A stretch of DNA of 64,000 nt from Chthonomonadales bacterium (GCA_013360745.1 JABWBA010000005.1:20102-84101); one strand, 5' to 3'. Positions 26,763 to 37,105 are shown, counted from the stretch's first letter. Notes: generated from the sequence alone by a model not told the origin. Numbers and translations are program-made.

Positions 26763-29501
26763 ATGACCCATACCGGCAAGACACAGCTCGAGACGGCTCA
26801 CGACATCCTGCGACAGGGCGAGAAGCCTCTCGGGGCGTTCTTCGCACCGAAGGCGGTGGCGGTGATCGGAGCCTCGGAGGACCCGGGCAGCGTCGGACGG
26901 ACCCTGCTCTGGAACATCGTCAGCAGCCCCTTCGGCGGCATGGTGTTTCCCGTCAACCCCAAGCGGGCGAGCGTCCTCGGAATCAAGGCGTATCCCACCA
27001 TCGGCGACGTCCCCGAGCCCGTCGATCTGGCCGTGATCGCGACGCCGGCGCGGACCGTTCCCGGCATCATCGCCCAGTGCGGCGAGGCCGGCATCCGGGC
27101 CGCGATCGTCATCTCCGCCGGATTCAAGGAGATCGGCCCGGAGGGGATCGAACTGGAGCGCCAGACGCTGGAGAACGCCCGCCGGCACCGGATGCGGATC
27201 ATCGGCCCCAACTGCCTGGGTCTGATGTGCCCGCCGACCGGCCTCAACGCGACGTTCGCTGCGGCCATGGCCCGGCCCGGCACAGTCGGGTTCATCAGTC
27301 AGAGCGGCGCGCTGTGCACATCGGTACTCGATTGGAGTCTGAAGGAACTCGTGGGCTTCAGCGCGTTCGTCTCCATCGGTTCCATGGCCGACGTCGGCTG
27401 GGGCGACCTGATCGACTACCTTGGCGACGATCCGCAGACGCGAAGCATCGTGATCTACATGGAATCCATCGGCAACGCCCGCTCTTTCCTCACCGCGGCG
27501 CGTGAGGTTGCGCTCTCCAAACCGATCATCGTGATCAAGGCGGGACGGACCGCCCAGGCTGCCAAGGCGGCGGCCTCTCATACGGGGGCGCTCACGGGCT
27601 CCGATGAGGTCCTCGATGCCGCGTTTCGGCGATCCGGGGTACTGCGGGTCGATCGAATCTCCGACCTATTCTATATGGCCGAAATCCTGGCGCGCCAGCC
27701 CCGTCCAAAGGGACCCCGCCTCACCATCCTGACCAATGCGGGCGGGCCGGGCGTCCTCGCGACCGACGCGCTGATTACCGCAGGCGGCGAGCTGTCGGCG
27801 CTGACCGAACAGACTATCGAGGAGCTGGACGCGGTCCTGCCGCCGCAGTGGAGCCATTCCAACCCGATCGATATCCTGGGCGACGCCAGCCCGGAGCGAT
27901 ATGCTCGAGCCGTGGAGATCGCCGCGAAGGACGAGGCGAGCGACGGCCTCCTCGTTGTCCTGACGCCCCAGGCGATGACGGATCCCACCCAGACTGCGGA
28001 GCTGCTCCGCCCCTACGCCCAGGGCGCCGGCAAGCCTCTATTGGCCAGCTGGATGGGCGGGGCCGATATCATGGCGGGCGAGAGCATTCTGAACCATGCA
28101 GGCATCCCCACGTTCCCCTTCCCCGATAGCGGGACCCTGGCGTTCAACTACATGTGGCAGTACAGCTACAACCTCAGGGGTATCTATGAGACGCCCACCG
28201 CCGCGCACGGAGGCGATGATCCGGCGAACGAGAGAGAGGCCGCGGACCTCATTGATCGGATCCGCCGCTCGGGCCGGACGATCCTGACCGAGCACGAATC
28301 CAAGCAGCTGATGGGCATCTACGGCATTCCGACGGTGGAGACCCGCCTCGCAGACTCTCCGGAAGCAGCCGTGGCCGCCGCAGAGGCGATCGGATATCCC
28401 GTTGTCCTCAAACTCCACTCCGAGACGATCACCCATAAGACCGACGTGGGAGGCGTGCGGTTGGACCTTCAGGACGCCGATGGGGTGCGATCGGCGTTCG
28501 ACGCGATCCGTCTCGGCGCCGAAGCTGCCGGAGGCGCGGAGGCGTTCCTCGGGGTCACCGTACAGCCCATGGTCCGGCGCGAGGGCTACGAGATCATCCT
28601 CGGCAGCAGCATCGACCCCCAGTTCGGGCCCGTACTGCTCTTCGGCTCCGGCGGCCAGCTGGTCGAGGTGTACAAGGACCGGGCGCTCAGCCTTCCGCCC
28701 TTGACGACGACGCTCGCTCGGCGCGCCATGGAACAGACCCGGATCTATCGGGCGCTGCGCGGCGTGCGCGGTCGCAAGCCGGTCGATCTGGAGGCGCTGG
28801 AGCAGCTGATGGTTCGCTTCTCCTATCTGGCTGTCGAGCAGCGATGGATCAAGGAGATCGATATCAACCCGCTTCTCGCATCGCCGGAGGGGCTGATCGC
28901 CCTCGACGCACGGGTGGTGCTTTTCGATAGGGATACGACCGAGGATGAGCTCCCAAAGCTGGCCATCCGGCCGTATCCGACCCGGTACGTGGCCAACTGG
29001 GCGTTCGCCGACGGTCAGGAGATCACGATCCGCCCCATCCGACCGGACGATGAACCACTCGTGGTGGAGTTCCATGAGAGTCTATCGGAGCAGAGCGTCC
29101 ATCTCCGCTACTTCCACGCCATGAAGCTCAGCCAGAGAACCGCGCACGATCGGATGATCCGCATCTGCTTCAACGATTACGATCGGGAGATCGCGCTGGT
29201 CGCGGAAAGGACCGATCCCGACAGCGGCGCACGCTCGATCCTCGGCGTGGCCAGGCTGAGCCAGCTGTATGGAACCAGGGATGCTGAGTTCTCGATGCTG
29301 ATCAACGACCGCTGGCACCACAAGGGGCTGGGGACCGAACTGCTGCGACGCCTCATCCAGGTAGGCCGCGACGAGAACGTCGAACGGATCAAGGCCGATA
29401 TTCTTGGAGAGAACTATGTCATGCAGCACGTCTGCGAAAAGGTGGGCTTCACCCTTACGCGGGGCGCCGACGGCATGGTCGAAGCCGAACTGATCCTCTA
29501 G
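26763..29501 (+). CDS. ADP-forming acetate-CoA ligase fused to a GNAT acetyltransferase
   Basis: 912 aa. Order: CoA-binding domain ([20 protein letters not shown]), succinyl-CoA-ligase-like domain with the phospho-His in [10 protein letters not shown] (His273), ATP-grasp domain (about 500-730; [20 protein letters not shown]), and a C-terminal GNAT domain (about 745-912; [20 protein letters not shown]). This is the architecture of Pat/PatZ-type proteins. In known Pat proteins the ligase part is often a sensor only and the GNAT part acetylates acetyl-CoA synthetase; here the active-site His is retained, so both activities are possible. Confidence 0.9.
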   Translation: MTHTGKTQLETAHDILRQGEKPLGAFFAPKAVAVIGASEDPGSVGRTLLWNIVSSPFGGMVFPVNPKRASVLGIKAYPTIGDVPEPVDLAVIATPARTVPGIIAQCGEAGIRAAIVISAGFKEIGPEGIELERQTLENARRHRMRIIGPNCLGLMCPPTGLNATFAAAMARPGTVGFISQSGALCTSVLDWSLKELVGFSAFVSIGSMADVGWGDLIDYLGDDPQTRSIVIYMESIGNARSFLTAAREVALSKPIIVIKAGRTAQAAKAAASHTGALTGSDEVLDAAFRRSGVLRVDRISDLFYMAEILARQPRPKGPRLTILTNAGGPGVLATDALITAGGELSALTEQTIEELDAVLPPQWSHSNPIDILGDASPERYARAVEIAAKDEASDGLLVVLTPQAMTDPTQTAELLRPYAQGAGKPLLASWMGGADIMAGESILNHAGIPTFPFPDSGTLAFNYMWQYSYNLRGIYETPTAAHGGDDPANEREAADLIDRIRRSGRTILTEHESKQLMGIYGIPTVETRLADSPEAAVAAAEAIGYPVVLKLHSETITHKTDVGGVRLDLQDADGVRSAFDAIRLGAEAAGGAEAFLGVTVQPMVRREGYEIILGSSIDPQFGPVLLFGSGGQLVEVYKDRALSLPPLTTTLARRAMEQTRIYRALRGVRGRKPVDLEALEQLMVRFSYLAVEQRWIKEIDINPLLASPEGLIALDARVVLFDRDTTEDELPKLAIRPYPTRYVANWAFADGQEITIRPIRPDDEPLVVEFHESLSEQSVHLRYFHAMKLSQRTAHDRMIRICFNDYDREIALVAERTDPDSGARSILGVARLSQLYGTRDAEFSMLINDRWHHKGLGTELLRRLIQVGRDENVERIKADILGENYVMQHVCEKVGFTLTRGADGMVEAELIL

Positions 29502-29514
29502 ACCACGGGTCGAG

Positions 29515-29637
29515 ATGTCGGGACCGCCCTGTACCCCGGTCGTCGAGATCCATCCGACCCTGACGCCCGAGCGGCAGCGCTATGCCGCACTGGGCGGTCC
29601 GAATCTCGACGTCACGGGGGCTCCCGATGATCGGTAG
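29515..29637 (+). CDS. Possible 40-aa small protein
   Basis: ATG 29515 to TAG 29637, 40 aa (MSGPPCTPVVEIHPTLTPER...). Codon third positions are GC-rich like the neighbouring genes. It lies in the gap between the CoA-ligase and the HtrA-like gene and its 3' end overlaps the ATG of the latter by 11 nt, so coupling is possible. No convincing Shine-Dalgarno. No recognised family. Confidence 0.35.
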   Translation: MSGPPCTPVVEIHPTLTPERQRYAALGGPNLDVTGAPDDR

Positions 29638-30964
29638 GATCGGCCGGCCCGTTCGGGGGCTGCTGATCGCCCTGTTCGTCGGGATCCTGCTGATGGGCGG
29701 GGCACAGATCGTCACCCGCGTCCGCCGGTTCGAAGAAGGCGGCTGGAACGGCCCCCTGACGCTGGCGAAGCCGTCCCTGCCGCATGCTGGATCCGGCATC
29801 GTCGTCACGGACGACGGCCATATCCTGACGGCATCCTCGCTGTTGGAGGGAGCGGTCACGATCGCGGTGGAAGTCTCCGATCAGGATCGGCGCTATCACT
29901 ATGTCGCTGATGTGCTTGCCAGTGATCCGACCACCGGCCTCGCGTTGTTGAAGATACCGGCGCCGACAAAACGGACGATGATGTGGAGCCGCGTTCCCGT
30001 TCCGGACAACCGGACGCCGGTGCAGGTCATGGGTTGGCCTCTCCTTGCGGCGGTAGGGGCGGCCGTGCACGAGAGCGATGCCACCGTCTCGGCCAACGAA
30101 CTCGCAGGGTCCTCGCTCCAATATTGCCTGGGCGCGGGATTCGAGGGCGCCCCTGTGATCAGTGCGTCAGGCAACGCCGTCGGTATCGTCGTTCGGACCA
30201 GCGTCGGGAACGACCTCGACCCCTATCCCCGGGTGATCGGTGCGGACGAAGTGGCCCGGTTCCTGGACGGATTCGACATCGAGCTTCGACGCGGCAGCGA
30301 CGTCCTCAGGCGACCCTGGCGCGTACGACTTCGCCAGATTCAGAACTGCACCGTGCAGGTGGAACGGATGCCCCCGCTGCGACGGGCCGCGATACCCGTT
30401 CTCGCGTGGCGAACCCGAGCGCCCGCCGACGATCTCATCGATCTTGCGGTTCGTTCGCAGGAGCGGGACATCGTCGTCTATGGCTGGCGACCGCCTGCCC
30501 GGATCGCCGGGTGGCGCCTGACTCCGACTGCCGGTGCGCTTCAAAAGGCGAGCGATCTTCGTTACGAGCGCTCCCCTGGCCCGATGGTATTCCCGCGCAC
30601 GCTCCGGACTCCCTATGGCCTGTACCGGCTCACGCTTCGCGGAGAGCTCACCTGCCGCACCGGCCCGGCAGAGCAGATCCGGAACCTGACCGAGGCCAAC
30701 GGGCTGAGGCCGTTCTGGGCGCGAGGGGCGTTCGAGGCGTCGAAGGACGGGCAGGTGGTTCTGGTGGGCAACGCCCTGCTTGCGGCGCGATCCGGAGCCG
30801 TCCTGTGGCGTCTATCTGTTCGACCAACCGACCCCGTGGCCTTGATGCCTGATGGCCGCAGCGTGATCATCGCTCGCAGTCTCGGGGCGAATCGAGGCTG
30901 TGTTGAGCGCTGGAATCTGCCCGCGATCGCAGGCGTATCGGGTCGCGGTGGGGCTACTCCATAA
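29627..30964 (+). CDS. HtrA-like trypsin-fold protein without catalytic triad (pseudoprotease)
   Basis: About 445 aa from ATG 29627. One membrane anchor near residues 9-29 (VRGLLIALFVGILLMGGAQIV). Residues 55-180 follow the HtrA trypsin fold: GSGIVVTDDGHILTASSLLEG, then ASDPTTGLALLKI, then AGFEGAPVISASGNAVGIV. At the three catalytic places I read Ser71 instead of His, Gly104 instead of Asp and Glu173 instead of Ser, so it cannot be a serine protease. The C-terminal 250 residues do not resemble PDZ domains. Possible roles are scaffold or sensor. The 3' end overlaps the convergent rhaM by 11 nt. Confidence 0.65.
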   Translation: MIGRIGRPVRGLLIALFVGILLMGGAQIVTRVRRFEEGGWNGPLTLAKPSLPHAGSGIVVTDDGHILTASSLLEGAVTIAVEVSDQDRRYHYVADVLASDPTTGLALLKIPAPTKRTMMWSRVPVPDNRTPVQVMGWPLLAAVGAAVHESDATVSANELAGSSLQYCLGAGFEGAPVISASGNAVGIVVRTSVGNDLDPYPRVIGADEVARFLDGFDIELRRGSDVLRRPWRVRLRQIQNCTVQVERMPPLRRAAIPVLAWRTRAPADDLIDLAVRSQERDIVVYGWRPPARIAGWRLTPTAGALQKASDLRYERSPGPMVFPRTLRTPYGLYRLTLRGELTCRTGPAEQIRNLTEANGLRPFWARGAFEASKDGQVVLVGNALLAARSGAVLWRLSVRPTDPVALMPDGRSVIIARSLGANRGCVERWNLPAIAGVSGRGGATP

Positions 30965-31277
30965 GAAACGACATCTCGAGGGGCTGGACCGGCTGACCCC
31001 CGTGCGCAGCGTCGGTCGGGCTGTCGAGGTAGTTCTGCATGAACACCTGCCAGCGATCGTGCACCTCAGATTTGGCCAGGTAGTCGCAGGCCGCCTGCCA
31101 GTCGTCGCATTCCAGGTAGCCGAACTCGACGCCATCGGGCGCGAGCCAGAGGCTGTAGTTTCGGATGCCTGCGGCCCGCAGCTCCGAGAGGAGTTCCGGC
31201 CAGACTTCCTGATGAAGCCGTTTGTACTCTTCGATCTTATCTGGCTTTACCCTGAGCAAAAGCCCAACGCGCTGCAT
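30954..31277 (-). CDS. rhaM: L-rhamnose mutarotase
   Basis: 107 aa, normal family length. Start at ATG 31277 with SD GGAGG 6 nt upstream; the open frame extends further without a Shine-Dalgarno. Family stretches: RVGLLLRVKPDKIEEYKRLH, VWPELLSELRAAGIRNYS, FGYLECDDW. Interconverts alpha- and beta-L-rhamnose. It follows a heparinase-like lyase by 67 nt on the same strand, suggesting use of rhamnose-containing acidic polysaccharide. Confidence 0.93.
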   Translation of the reverse strand: MQRVGLLLRVKPDKIEEYKRLHQEVWPELLSELRAAGIRNYSLWLAPDGVEFGYLECDDWQAACDYLAKSEVHDRWQVFMQNYLDSPTDAAHGGQPVQPLEMSFLME

Positions 31278-31344
31278 GATTGCCTCCTTCCGCCGCGGTT
31301 CGAGCCGGGGCGCCATCGGGTCGAGGATACCCTCTCCCGAGGGC

Positions 31345-34107
31345 TCAACGGATGGGAACCGCCCGTCCCTTGATCGTAAGAGCCTCGATCCGGTCCTTGC
31401 CGCGAACCGCGCGAGCCCTGCCGCGATCGAGGCGGACTTCCACGATCGATCGGGTGTCGGGCCCTTTGAGGCGGAGCTGGACCTCGCCGCAGGTGATGCC
31501 TGCTCCGCCAGACAGGCTGATGTATCGGGGTGCGCCGTCCCGGTCGAGCGTGATGCGGCACAAGCCCGGATCGACTTCCACCTGTCGCTCTGGGATCCAT
31601 ATGCGCGCTGGTCCGGCGGCCGCATCGCCGATGATCACGATGTCGGTCTGTCCGTCCGATCGGCGGACTTCCAGTGCAGCGTCCCCATAGGGGGCGGCCT
31701 GCGAGCCGGACGAGGTCCGACGTTCTGTGGACAGTCTCCGGGCGCCCGATAGCGCAGGTGCGCCGTCGTGCGGGGCGAGGATCGAGAGGAAGGCCGAGGA
31801 CAGGTCGACGCCACGCCTTCGGACCACGAGCCTCGGCACCCATAACTCCTCGGTGGCGTTGTAGCCGCCGATCGCGATCCAGCCCTCGCAGGCGCCGGCC
31901 TCGGCCCCTCTGGTGAAGTCGTAATGGTCGAGAACGACCTTCCGTTCGGGCGGTATCAGTTTATACCGGTCCTGGATCTCCCAGCGCGCCCGAAATCCCT
32001 CCTCCGGCGCCGATCCCATCCGGAACGCTCGCATCTGCGTCGCATGGCCGTAGTCCGATTCAGGGGCGAGGCTAAGGCCGTCAAGCGTGAGCGTGCCGAA
32101 GTGGCTGTGCTGAAAGCGCACGTGCTCCGAACCACCCTCGACCCGCAGCAAATCGACCACGTAGAAACCGTTATCCGCTATGTCGCATAGCACGGCCGTG
32201 CGTTCAAACCGGCGGGCGGACGCGGCTTCCGGACACGCCGCCGCGACGGCATGGGTGCTCTCTCCATCCGCCCATAGCGTGCATGCGCCCGAGGCGGTCT
32301 TCTGATTTGCGCCGTCGATGACCACGGTATTATGGGCGGCCGTTCGCGTGTACCAAACCGCTCGCGGCGCTTCCCAACCCCCGAACTGCACCGGCGGATA
32401 GCCCAGCTCCGGCAGCAGGTCGAGTCCGCGGGCAAACAACCCGAGGTTCAGCGCATCGAAATGCCCATGGGCGCCTCCCGCGTCGTAGTCGAGCCAGAGC
32501 GCTCGGGCATGATCCCCGACCCCGCTGCGGAGTATTGCCAGACGCCACTGCTCCTTGTTGACGCTGCCAACAACGGGCTCCGGACCGAAGCGCCGAACGG
32601 CAGCGGCGACCTTTCGTCGGAAGGGGGCTGCATCCGAGCTGAACAGATCGTGAGGCAAACCGTCCACCGTCCGCCCGTTGGCGAGGTAGGCCACCTGGAG
32701 GAACGCCGGATCGCCTGTTGCGTCGGCGAGAGCGCCCATCAGGGTGAACGAGGACGGTTGGAGCCCCGGCACACGGCTGAAGCTCGCGCCCACATATTGC
32801 GTCACCGGCGCCGCATATCCGCCCGTGTCGCCCGATTGCGGGTAGTACCGGCCGAAGCACCATGTGTCGATGTGGAATCGAAACATATCCTTGATGCGCG
32901 GATGCCGCTGCAGCAGGTCCTTCAGGAGCGAGCGGTCGATCCTCGCGAGGGATGCCAGGAACTCGGCAACGCCCTGGATGGTGTATGCGGTATAGCCCGA
33001 GAGCCCTTTCTCTCCGGTTACGCCGTCGACTGCCGTGGCTTTATCGATCATCGGATCGACGATCGTCATCACATCGGTTCGGTTTTCGGGCCAACCGAGG
33101 ACCATCATGATGGTGGCCAGCGCGATCTCCGTCCGGGGGTAGTTGGAGTAGATACGCTCTCGATGGGCGAGGGCATGCCGCAGGATTCCGTCCTCGATGT
33201 TCGTACGGACGTCCGCCCAGGTCGCCTTGGGATTCGCCAGGCCGTGGTTCCTGGCCTGTGCACTGAGGAACTCAGTGAGTGCGGTGTCACCCGGCAGCGC
33301 GTCCCGGATCTGGTCGTACGCCTCCGCGAGCTGCCTCGTCTCCTCACAGGCATCGTGCCATGTGGAGACATAGCCGGCGCGGGGCGGACCCTCGTACATG
33401 ACGCCTTGCTTGCCGAAGTCGAAGGAGGGATAGAGATCCGCGATTCGGTCCAGAAGAACGGCGGCCTTATGGGCGTAGGCGGTATCGCCGGTGACCGTGT
33501 ACGCGTTGGCCAGCAGGACAACACCTCCATAGACCGCCTGCTTCCACTGGCCATAGATCAAATAGGCCCCGATGAATCGCCATCGTTTGTCGCCGTCGAC
33601 GTAACCGTCGCCGTCATCGACCCCGAAGCCGTGCAGCGGATCGTCCGGGTTGGGATGCTCGGTGTTGTAGAGAAGGGAGCGATCCGCGAGTTTGGGATCG
33701 AAGACCCCGGACGGGTCGAGGCCAGAGCGGTAGTATCTGCCGAAGTCGTTCTTAGGGAAGGCCTCACGACAGTGCGGGCATCGCACCTTCCACGGCTCGT
33801 TGATGGCGTTCATCTGCCAGGTGTACATGGGCACGCTCTGGTGACAGGACGGACAATGGCCATTGGACCAGACCATCCATGATCGTTTGATCGTGGCTCC
33901 GAACATCAGGTTCCAGAGCTGAGCGTCGGTCATGGCGCTCCAGGGCTTGGCGGCGGCAACGATCCCGTCAGCCGCTTGCCTCGCCCATGGCTCTCGGGCG
34001 ATGTTCGTCCTTGCCGCTCGTATCAGCCGGGGCGGCAGGAAGACGGAGTGTTCAGCGGGCGGGGTTATCCTCGATGGGAGGGTCAGGCAAAGGATCGAAA
34101 GCAACAA
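31345..34107 (-). CDS. Secreted heparinase II/III-like polysaccharide lyase
   Basis: 920 aa, TTG start at 34107 with GGAG 7 nt upstream, and a short signal-like start MLLSILCLTLPS. An N-terminal zinc-type module CPSC...CPHC (about 85-115), then an alpha/alpha-toroid with GQWKQAVYGGVVLLANAY, then the heparinase II/III C-terminal beta-sandwich (DYDAGGAHGHFDALNLGLFA, TRTAAHNTVVIDGANQ). The conserved His/Tyr region is therefore present. Likely cleaves uronic-acid-containing polysaccharide; the CXXC module is uncommon in the family. Confidence 0.85.
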   Translation of the reverse strand: MLLSILCLTLPSRITPPAEHSVFLPPRLIRAARTNIAREPWARQAADGIVAAAKPWSAMTDAQLWNLMFGATIKRSWMVWSNGHCPSCHQSVPMYTWQMNAINEPWKVRCPHCREAFPKNDFGRYYRSGLDPSGVFDPKLADRSLLYNTEHPNPDDPLHGFGVDDGDGYVDGDKRWRFIGAYLIYGQWKQAVYGGVVLLANAYTVTGDTAYAHKAAVLLDRIADLYPSFDFGKQGVMYEGPPRAGYVSTWHDACEETRQLAEAYDQIRDALPGDTALTEFLSAQARNHGLANPKATWADVRTNIEDGILRHALAHRERIYSNYPRTEIALATIMMVLGWPENRTDVMTIVDPMIDKATAVDGVTGEKGLSGYTAYTIQGVAEFLASLARIDRSLLKDLLQRHPRIKDMFRFHIDTWCFGRYYPQSGDTGGYAAPVTQYVGASFSRVPGLQPSSFTLMGALADATGDPAFLQVAYLANGRTVDGLPHDLFSSDAAPFRRKVAAAVRRFGPEPVVGSVNKEQWRLAILRSGVGDHARALWLDYDAGGAHGHFDALNLGLFARGLDLLPELGYPPVQFGGWEAPRAVWYTRTAAHNTVVIDGANQKTASGACTLWADGESTHAVAAACPEAASARRFERTAVLCDIADNGFYVVDLLRVEGGSEHVRFQHSHFGTLTLDGLSLAPESDYGHATQMRAFRMGSAPEEGFRARWEIQDRYKLIPPERKVVLDHYDFTRGAEAGACEGWIAIGGYNATEELWVPRLVVRRRGVDLSSAFLSILAPHDGAPALSGARRLSTERRTSSGSQAAPYGDAALEVRRSDGQTDIVIIGDAAAGPARIWIPERQVEVDPGLCRITLDRDGAPRYISLSGGAGITCGEVQLRLKGPDTRSIVEVRLDRGRARAVRGKDRIEALTIKGRAVPIR

Positions 34108-34159
34108 GGGCGCGCTCCGCTATATGGGGTCCCGGGCATCCGGCTGCCCGGCGGCAAGA

Positions 34160-35758
34160 TCATGAACGCTTCTGGGCGAGGGCAGCGGCCTGTTTGGCGG
34201 CTTCCTCGAGCTGACGCGCCGCGTCCTGCCGGAGCAGTGCAGCGGTGCGATCGTCACTCTCTGATCGGGTCTCAAGATAGGCGGCAAAGGCGCTCGTCGC
34301 CTGCGCCAGCAGTGATGCGCCCTGAACGTACAGCGCCTGTACCACACCATGGGCCGGAGGGACCGCGTTGTCCGAGAGGTAGGCGGCAATGGCCGAGGAT
34401 CGCGCGTGCGCGGCCATGGCCTTCGTATGGGCGTCCTCACCTGTGACCGTGCCGGAGAGGAAATCCCTCCGCAGGGCGGTCAGATCGGCGACGACATCGC
34501 GCGCGGCGCCGTCGATGATCTCCAGGATAGCCCGATACGTCGCCGTGTACTCCCCATCGTCGGCTCCGCCGGATGCTTTGACAGCGGCCTGGAGTTCGAC
34601 GGAGGCTTCGTCGAATCGGAGGGCCTGGGCGCGCAATCGAGCGATTCTGAACCCGGGCAGCGGATTCCTGGGATCGGCGGTGCGCGCGGCCTTGTAGGCG
34701 ACTTCGGCCTCCGCGGTATGGCCCTGATTCGCCTCCGCGTCTCCGATCGCCACCTGGTAGAGGGCGTTGCCCGGCTCCAGTGCGGCGGCCTCACGATAGC
34801 GTGCGAGCGCTTCCGCCGGTTCATCCGTGTCCCGGTATCCGTCGCCGAGGAGTTTCAGGAGATTGGCGGACTGGGGGCACAGGGCGACGGCCCGTGTGGC
34901 TTCGTCTCTGGCGGCTTCATTCCATCCACGACTGCGGAGGGCGGCGATGAGCTCGCCTCGCAGTTTCGGGTCGCGGGGGTGTTCTGTAACTGCTTTCCGG
35001 AGCGTCACGATCAAGTTCGAGGTATCGCCGGCACGGCGGAAGCGATCGATCAGCAGGTCGGCCGTCGTTGGCGGCTGCGCCTTCGGGCCCTCGGATGTCG
35101 GCGGCGTCACCGGACGCGCCGGCTCCTGCGGATCCGGCTTCGAAATCGGAGGCGTCACGGTTTCGGGTGTCGGCTGAACCGGCGTCGTTACGTTGCCTGG
35201 CGCAACGACCGGCGCTTCGGCGATGCGGCGAGCGATCGCATCGACATGGGCGTGGATCGCTTCGAGCAGTTCGGGCCGTCGCGATCGGGAGCGAACCGGT
35301 CGGAGGGTGTCGGCGAAGACGCTGGACCAGCGGCGTCCTCCCATCTCGACGAGCATCCCCGCCTCGGCCCCCACCCCTTCTCGCGTCTTGACCGCGCTGA
35401 CGGTGACGATATAGACCGCGCCGATCGCGACCGCGATCCTTTCCGCGTCTGCGGAGCTGAGGTAGGCGGGCGTCTCACCCGGTTTGAGATGGCCTGCTCG
35501 AACCGCGGCCGCGATACGGGGTTCATCGGGTTTGTAGATGATCACATCATAACGACCCGCTTCGGTCAGGGAGCGCGCAAGGAAGAAGCCGATATCGACA
35601 AAGTCGGAATCGGCTTTGAGCGTTCTGGGCTGCGATACAAGCAGCAACCGAGGTTTCACGGCAGCCGGGGTCTGCTGGGCTGCGCTCCGACCTGCACTCG
35701 CCCCGTAGATCGCGAGGAAGGCGATCGGCAGCGCCCACCGTCGTTGTCGCTGGATCAT
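34160..35758 (-). CDS. Secreted TPR protein of unknown function
   Basis: About 532 aa from ATG 35758, whose ATGA overlaps the stop of the zinc-ribbon gene. Signal peptide QRQRRWALPIAFLAIYGASAG. N-terminal domain (about 35-165; LLLVSQPRTLKADSDFVDIG) resembles the DUF-type enzyme-like fold seen with TPR lipoproteins; a Pro-rich linker (PVQPTPETVTPPISKPDPQEP region) follows, then five or so TPR-like helices (NLLKLLGDGYRDTDEPAEAL, ALYQVAIGDAEANQGHTAEA). Second gene of the operon. Scaffolding or assembly role is inference. Confidence 0.65.
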   Translation of the reverse strand: MIQRQRRWALPIAFLAIYGASAGRSAAQQTPAAVKPRLLLVSQPRTLKADSDFVDIGFFLARSLTEAGRYDVIIYKPDEPRIAAAVRAGHLKPGETPAYLSSADAERIAVAIGAVYIVTVSAVKTREGVGAEAGMLVEMGGRRWSSVFADTLRPVRSRSRRPELLEAIHAHVDAIARRIAEAPVVAPGNVTTPVQPTPETVTPPISKPDPQEPARPVTPPTSEGPKAQPPTTADLLIDRFRRAGDTSNLIVTLRKAVTEHPRDPKLRGELIAALRSRGWNEAARDEATRAVALCPQSANLLKLLGDGYRDTDEPAEALARYREAAALEPGNALYQVAIGDAEANQGHTAEAEVAYKAARTADPRNPLPGFRIARLRAQALRFDEASVELQAAVKASGGADDGEYTATYRAILEIIDGAARDVVADLTALRRDFLSGTVTGEDAHTKAMAAHARSSAIAAYLSDNAVPPAHGVVQALYVQGASLLAQATSAFAAYLETRSESDDRTAALLRQDAARQLEEAAKQAAALAQKRS

Positions 35759-37065
35759 CGGCACAGCTTCAGTCCCGCTTCAGAGGCGCGGATGCCGGCC
35801 CTGGCGATATCGACATCCTTTTCCGCAGCGATCCAATCTTTATAGGCGGCGATGGCTTCGTTATAGTGGCGTCTGGCGTTGGCGTTGTCGGGGATGCGCT
35901 GATAGCAGAGCGCGGCGCTCTGATGATACTGCGGCGCTTTATCCCCCGCACCCGCCAGAGCCCGTTCCCATGCCTGTGCCGCTTCACGGTAGCGTCCGGC
36001 CATCTGGAGGTTCTGGGCAATGGCCGCATTGTTGCCCGATTCCATGCTGCCGGAGCTCGACCCGCCCGGGGTGTTGGGTGAACGGCTGTCGGCCCCGGTC
36101 CCGGGCGGGGCGACGATGATCTCGATGCGCCCGGAGCCGCCGGAGTTTGCGGTGGGCGAGCTGCCGGCCGGCGGCGGTTTGGCTGCATCATCGTTGGATC
36201 CCCGATCCGGAGTGCGGGGTTTCGGGTCGAAGAAGCTGGCCGAGCCGCCGTCGGTGTTCTGGCCGGATCGGCTGTTCTCCAGCCTCGGCTGATCGGGTGT
36301 TACTGGAAGAGGTCCGATGCCGGAACCACTGGTTGCCGCAGGGAGCTGCATCGCAGGCTGCTGGGCGGGCTGCTGCGGCTGTTGTGGTGTCGCCTGTGAC
36401 TGAGGCGCCCCGCTGAACGTCGGCGGCATGGCGGGAGGCGGAGTCTGCGCGATCGCGCCGGGATTGGTCTGGAGCGTACCGGATGGAGGGGGCGTAACGT
36501 CCCTAGGCTGGGTCCGGGAATCCCGATACGCGATAACGCCGTACCCCACCGCAATGACGACGATCGTGGTCAGGACCGCCGCCACCGTGGCCCCCGCAGG
36601 ATTGTCCCAGAAGGACGGCGATGGAAGGCGTGGTGAGACGATATGGCGCGGTGCGACCTGGGCTATGCCAGTGCGGAGAGCCTCGAGCTTCTCGCGGTCG
36701 GCAATGCTCGCAGGGTTCAGCTGCAGCACCCTCTCCCGCTCGGCGATGGCGCGGTCAATGTCGTTGAGCCGCTCGTAGACGGTGCTCAGGAGAGCGTGCG
36801 CGTCGGTACCGTCTGGATTGGCATCGAGGGCGTCGTTGCAGGAATCCCTGGCAGCGATGAAATCGCCATGGTCGTAATGTCGGAATGCAGCCGCCAGCCG
36901 TTCCTTGTAGGCGGCCTCCGGGTCAGCCAGATGGACGTCAGGTTTGCCCGCAGGATCGACGACTGCGGCGGCAGCGGAATCGGCCGCAGCCTCCATCGCG
37001 CGCCCGCATTGCTTGCAGAACCGCGCGTCGTCAGGGTTCTTCGTACCGCACTGAACGCAGTACAT
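35755..37065 (-). CDS. Membrane-anchored zinc-ribbon TPR protein
   Basis: 436 aa. N-terminal zinc ribbon MYCVQCGTKNPDDARFCKQC, then TPR helices (FRHYDHGDFIAARDSCNDAL, TVYERLNDIDRAIAERERVL), one membrane span near 170-190 (GATVAAVLTTIVVIAVGYGV), a long Pro/Gln/Ser-rich linker, and a final TPR-like region (LQMAGRYREAAQAWERALAG). The zinc ribbon should be cytoplasmic and the rest external. Head of the operon, with a promoter at 37106. Adaptor function is inference. Confidence 0.7.
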   Translation of the reverse strand: MYCVQCGTKNPDDARFCKQCGRAMEAAADSAAAAVVDPAGKPDVHLADPEAAYKERLAAAFRHYDHGDFIAARDSCNDALDANPDGTDAHALLSTVYERLNDIDRAIAERERVLQLNPASIADREKLEALRTGIAQVAPRHIVSPRLPSPSFWDNPAGATVAAVLTTIVVIAVGYGVIAYRDSRTQPRDVTPPPSGTLQTNPGAIAQTPPPAMPPTFSGAPQSQATPQQPQQPAQQPAMQLPAATSGSGIGPLPVTPDQPRLENSRSGQNTDGGSASFFDPKPRTPDRGSNDDAAKPPPAGSSPTANSGGSGRIEIIVAPPGTGADSRSPNTPGGSSSGSMESGNNAAIAQNLQMAGRYREAAQAWERALAGAGDKAPQYHQSAALCYQRIPDNANARRHYNEAIAAYKDWIAAEKDVDIARAGIRASEAGLKLCR

Positions 37066-37105
37066 CTGTTTTGTTCTACCTCCTGCCGCGTCTCATGACT
37101 GGCTT

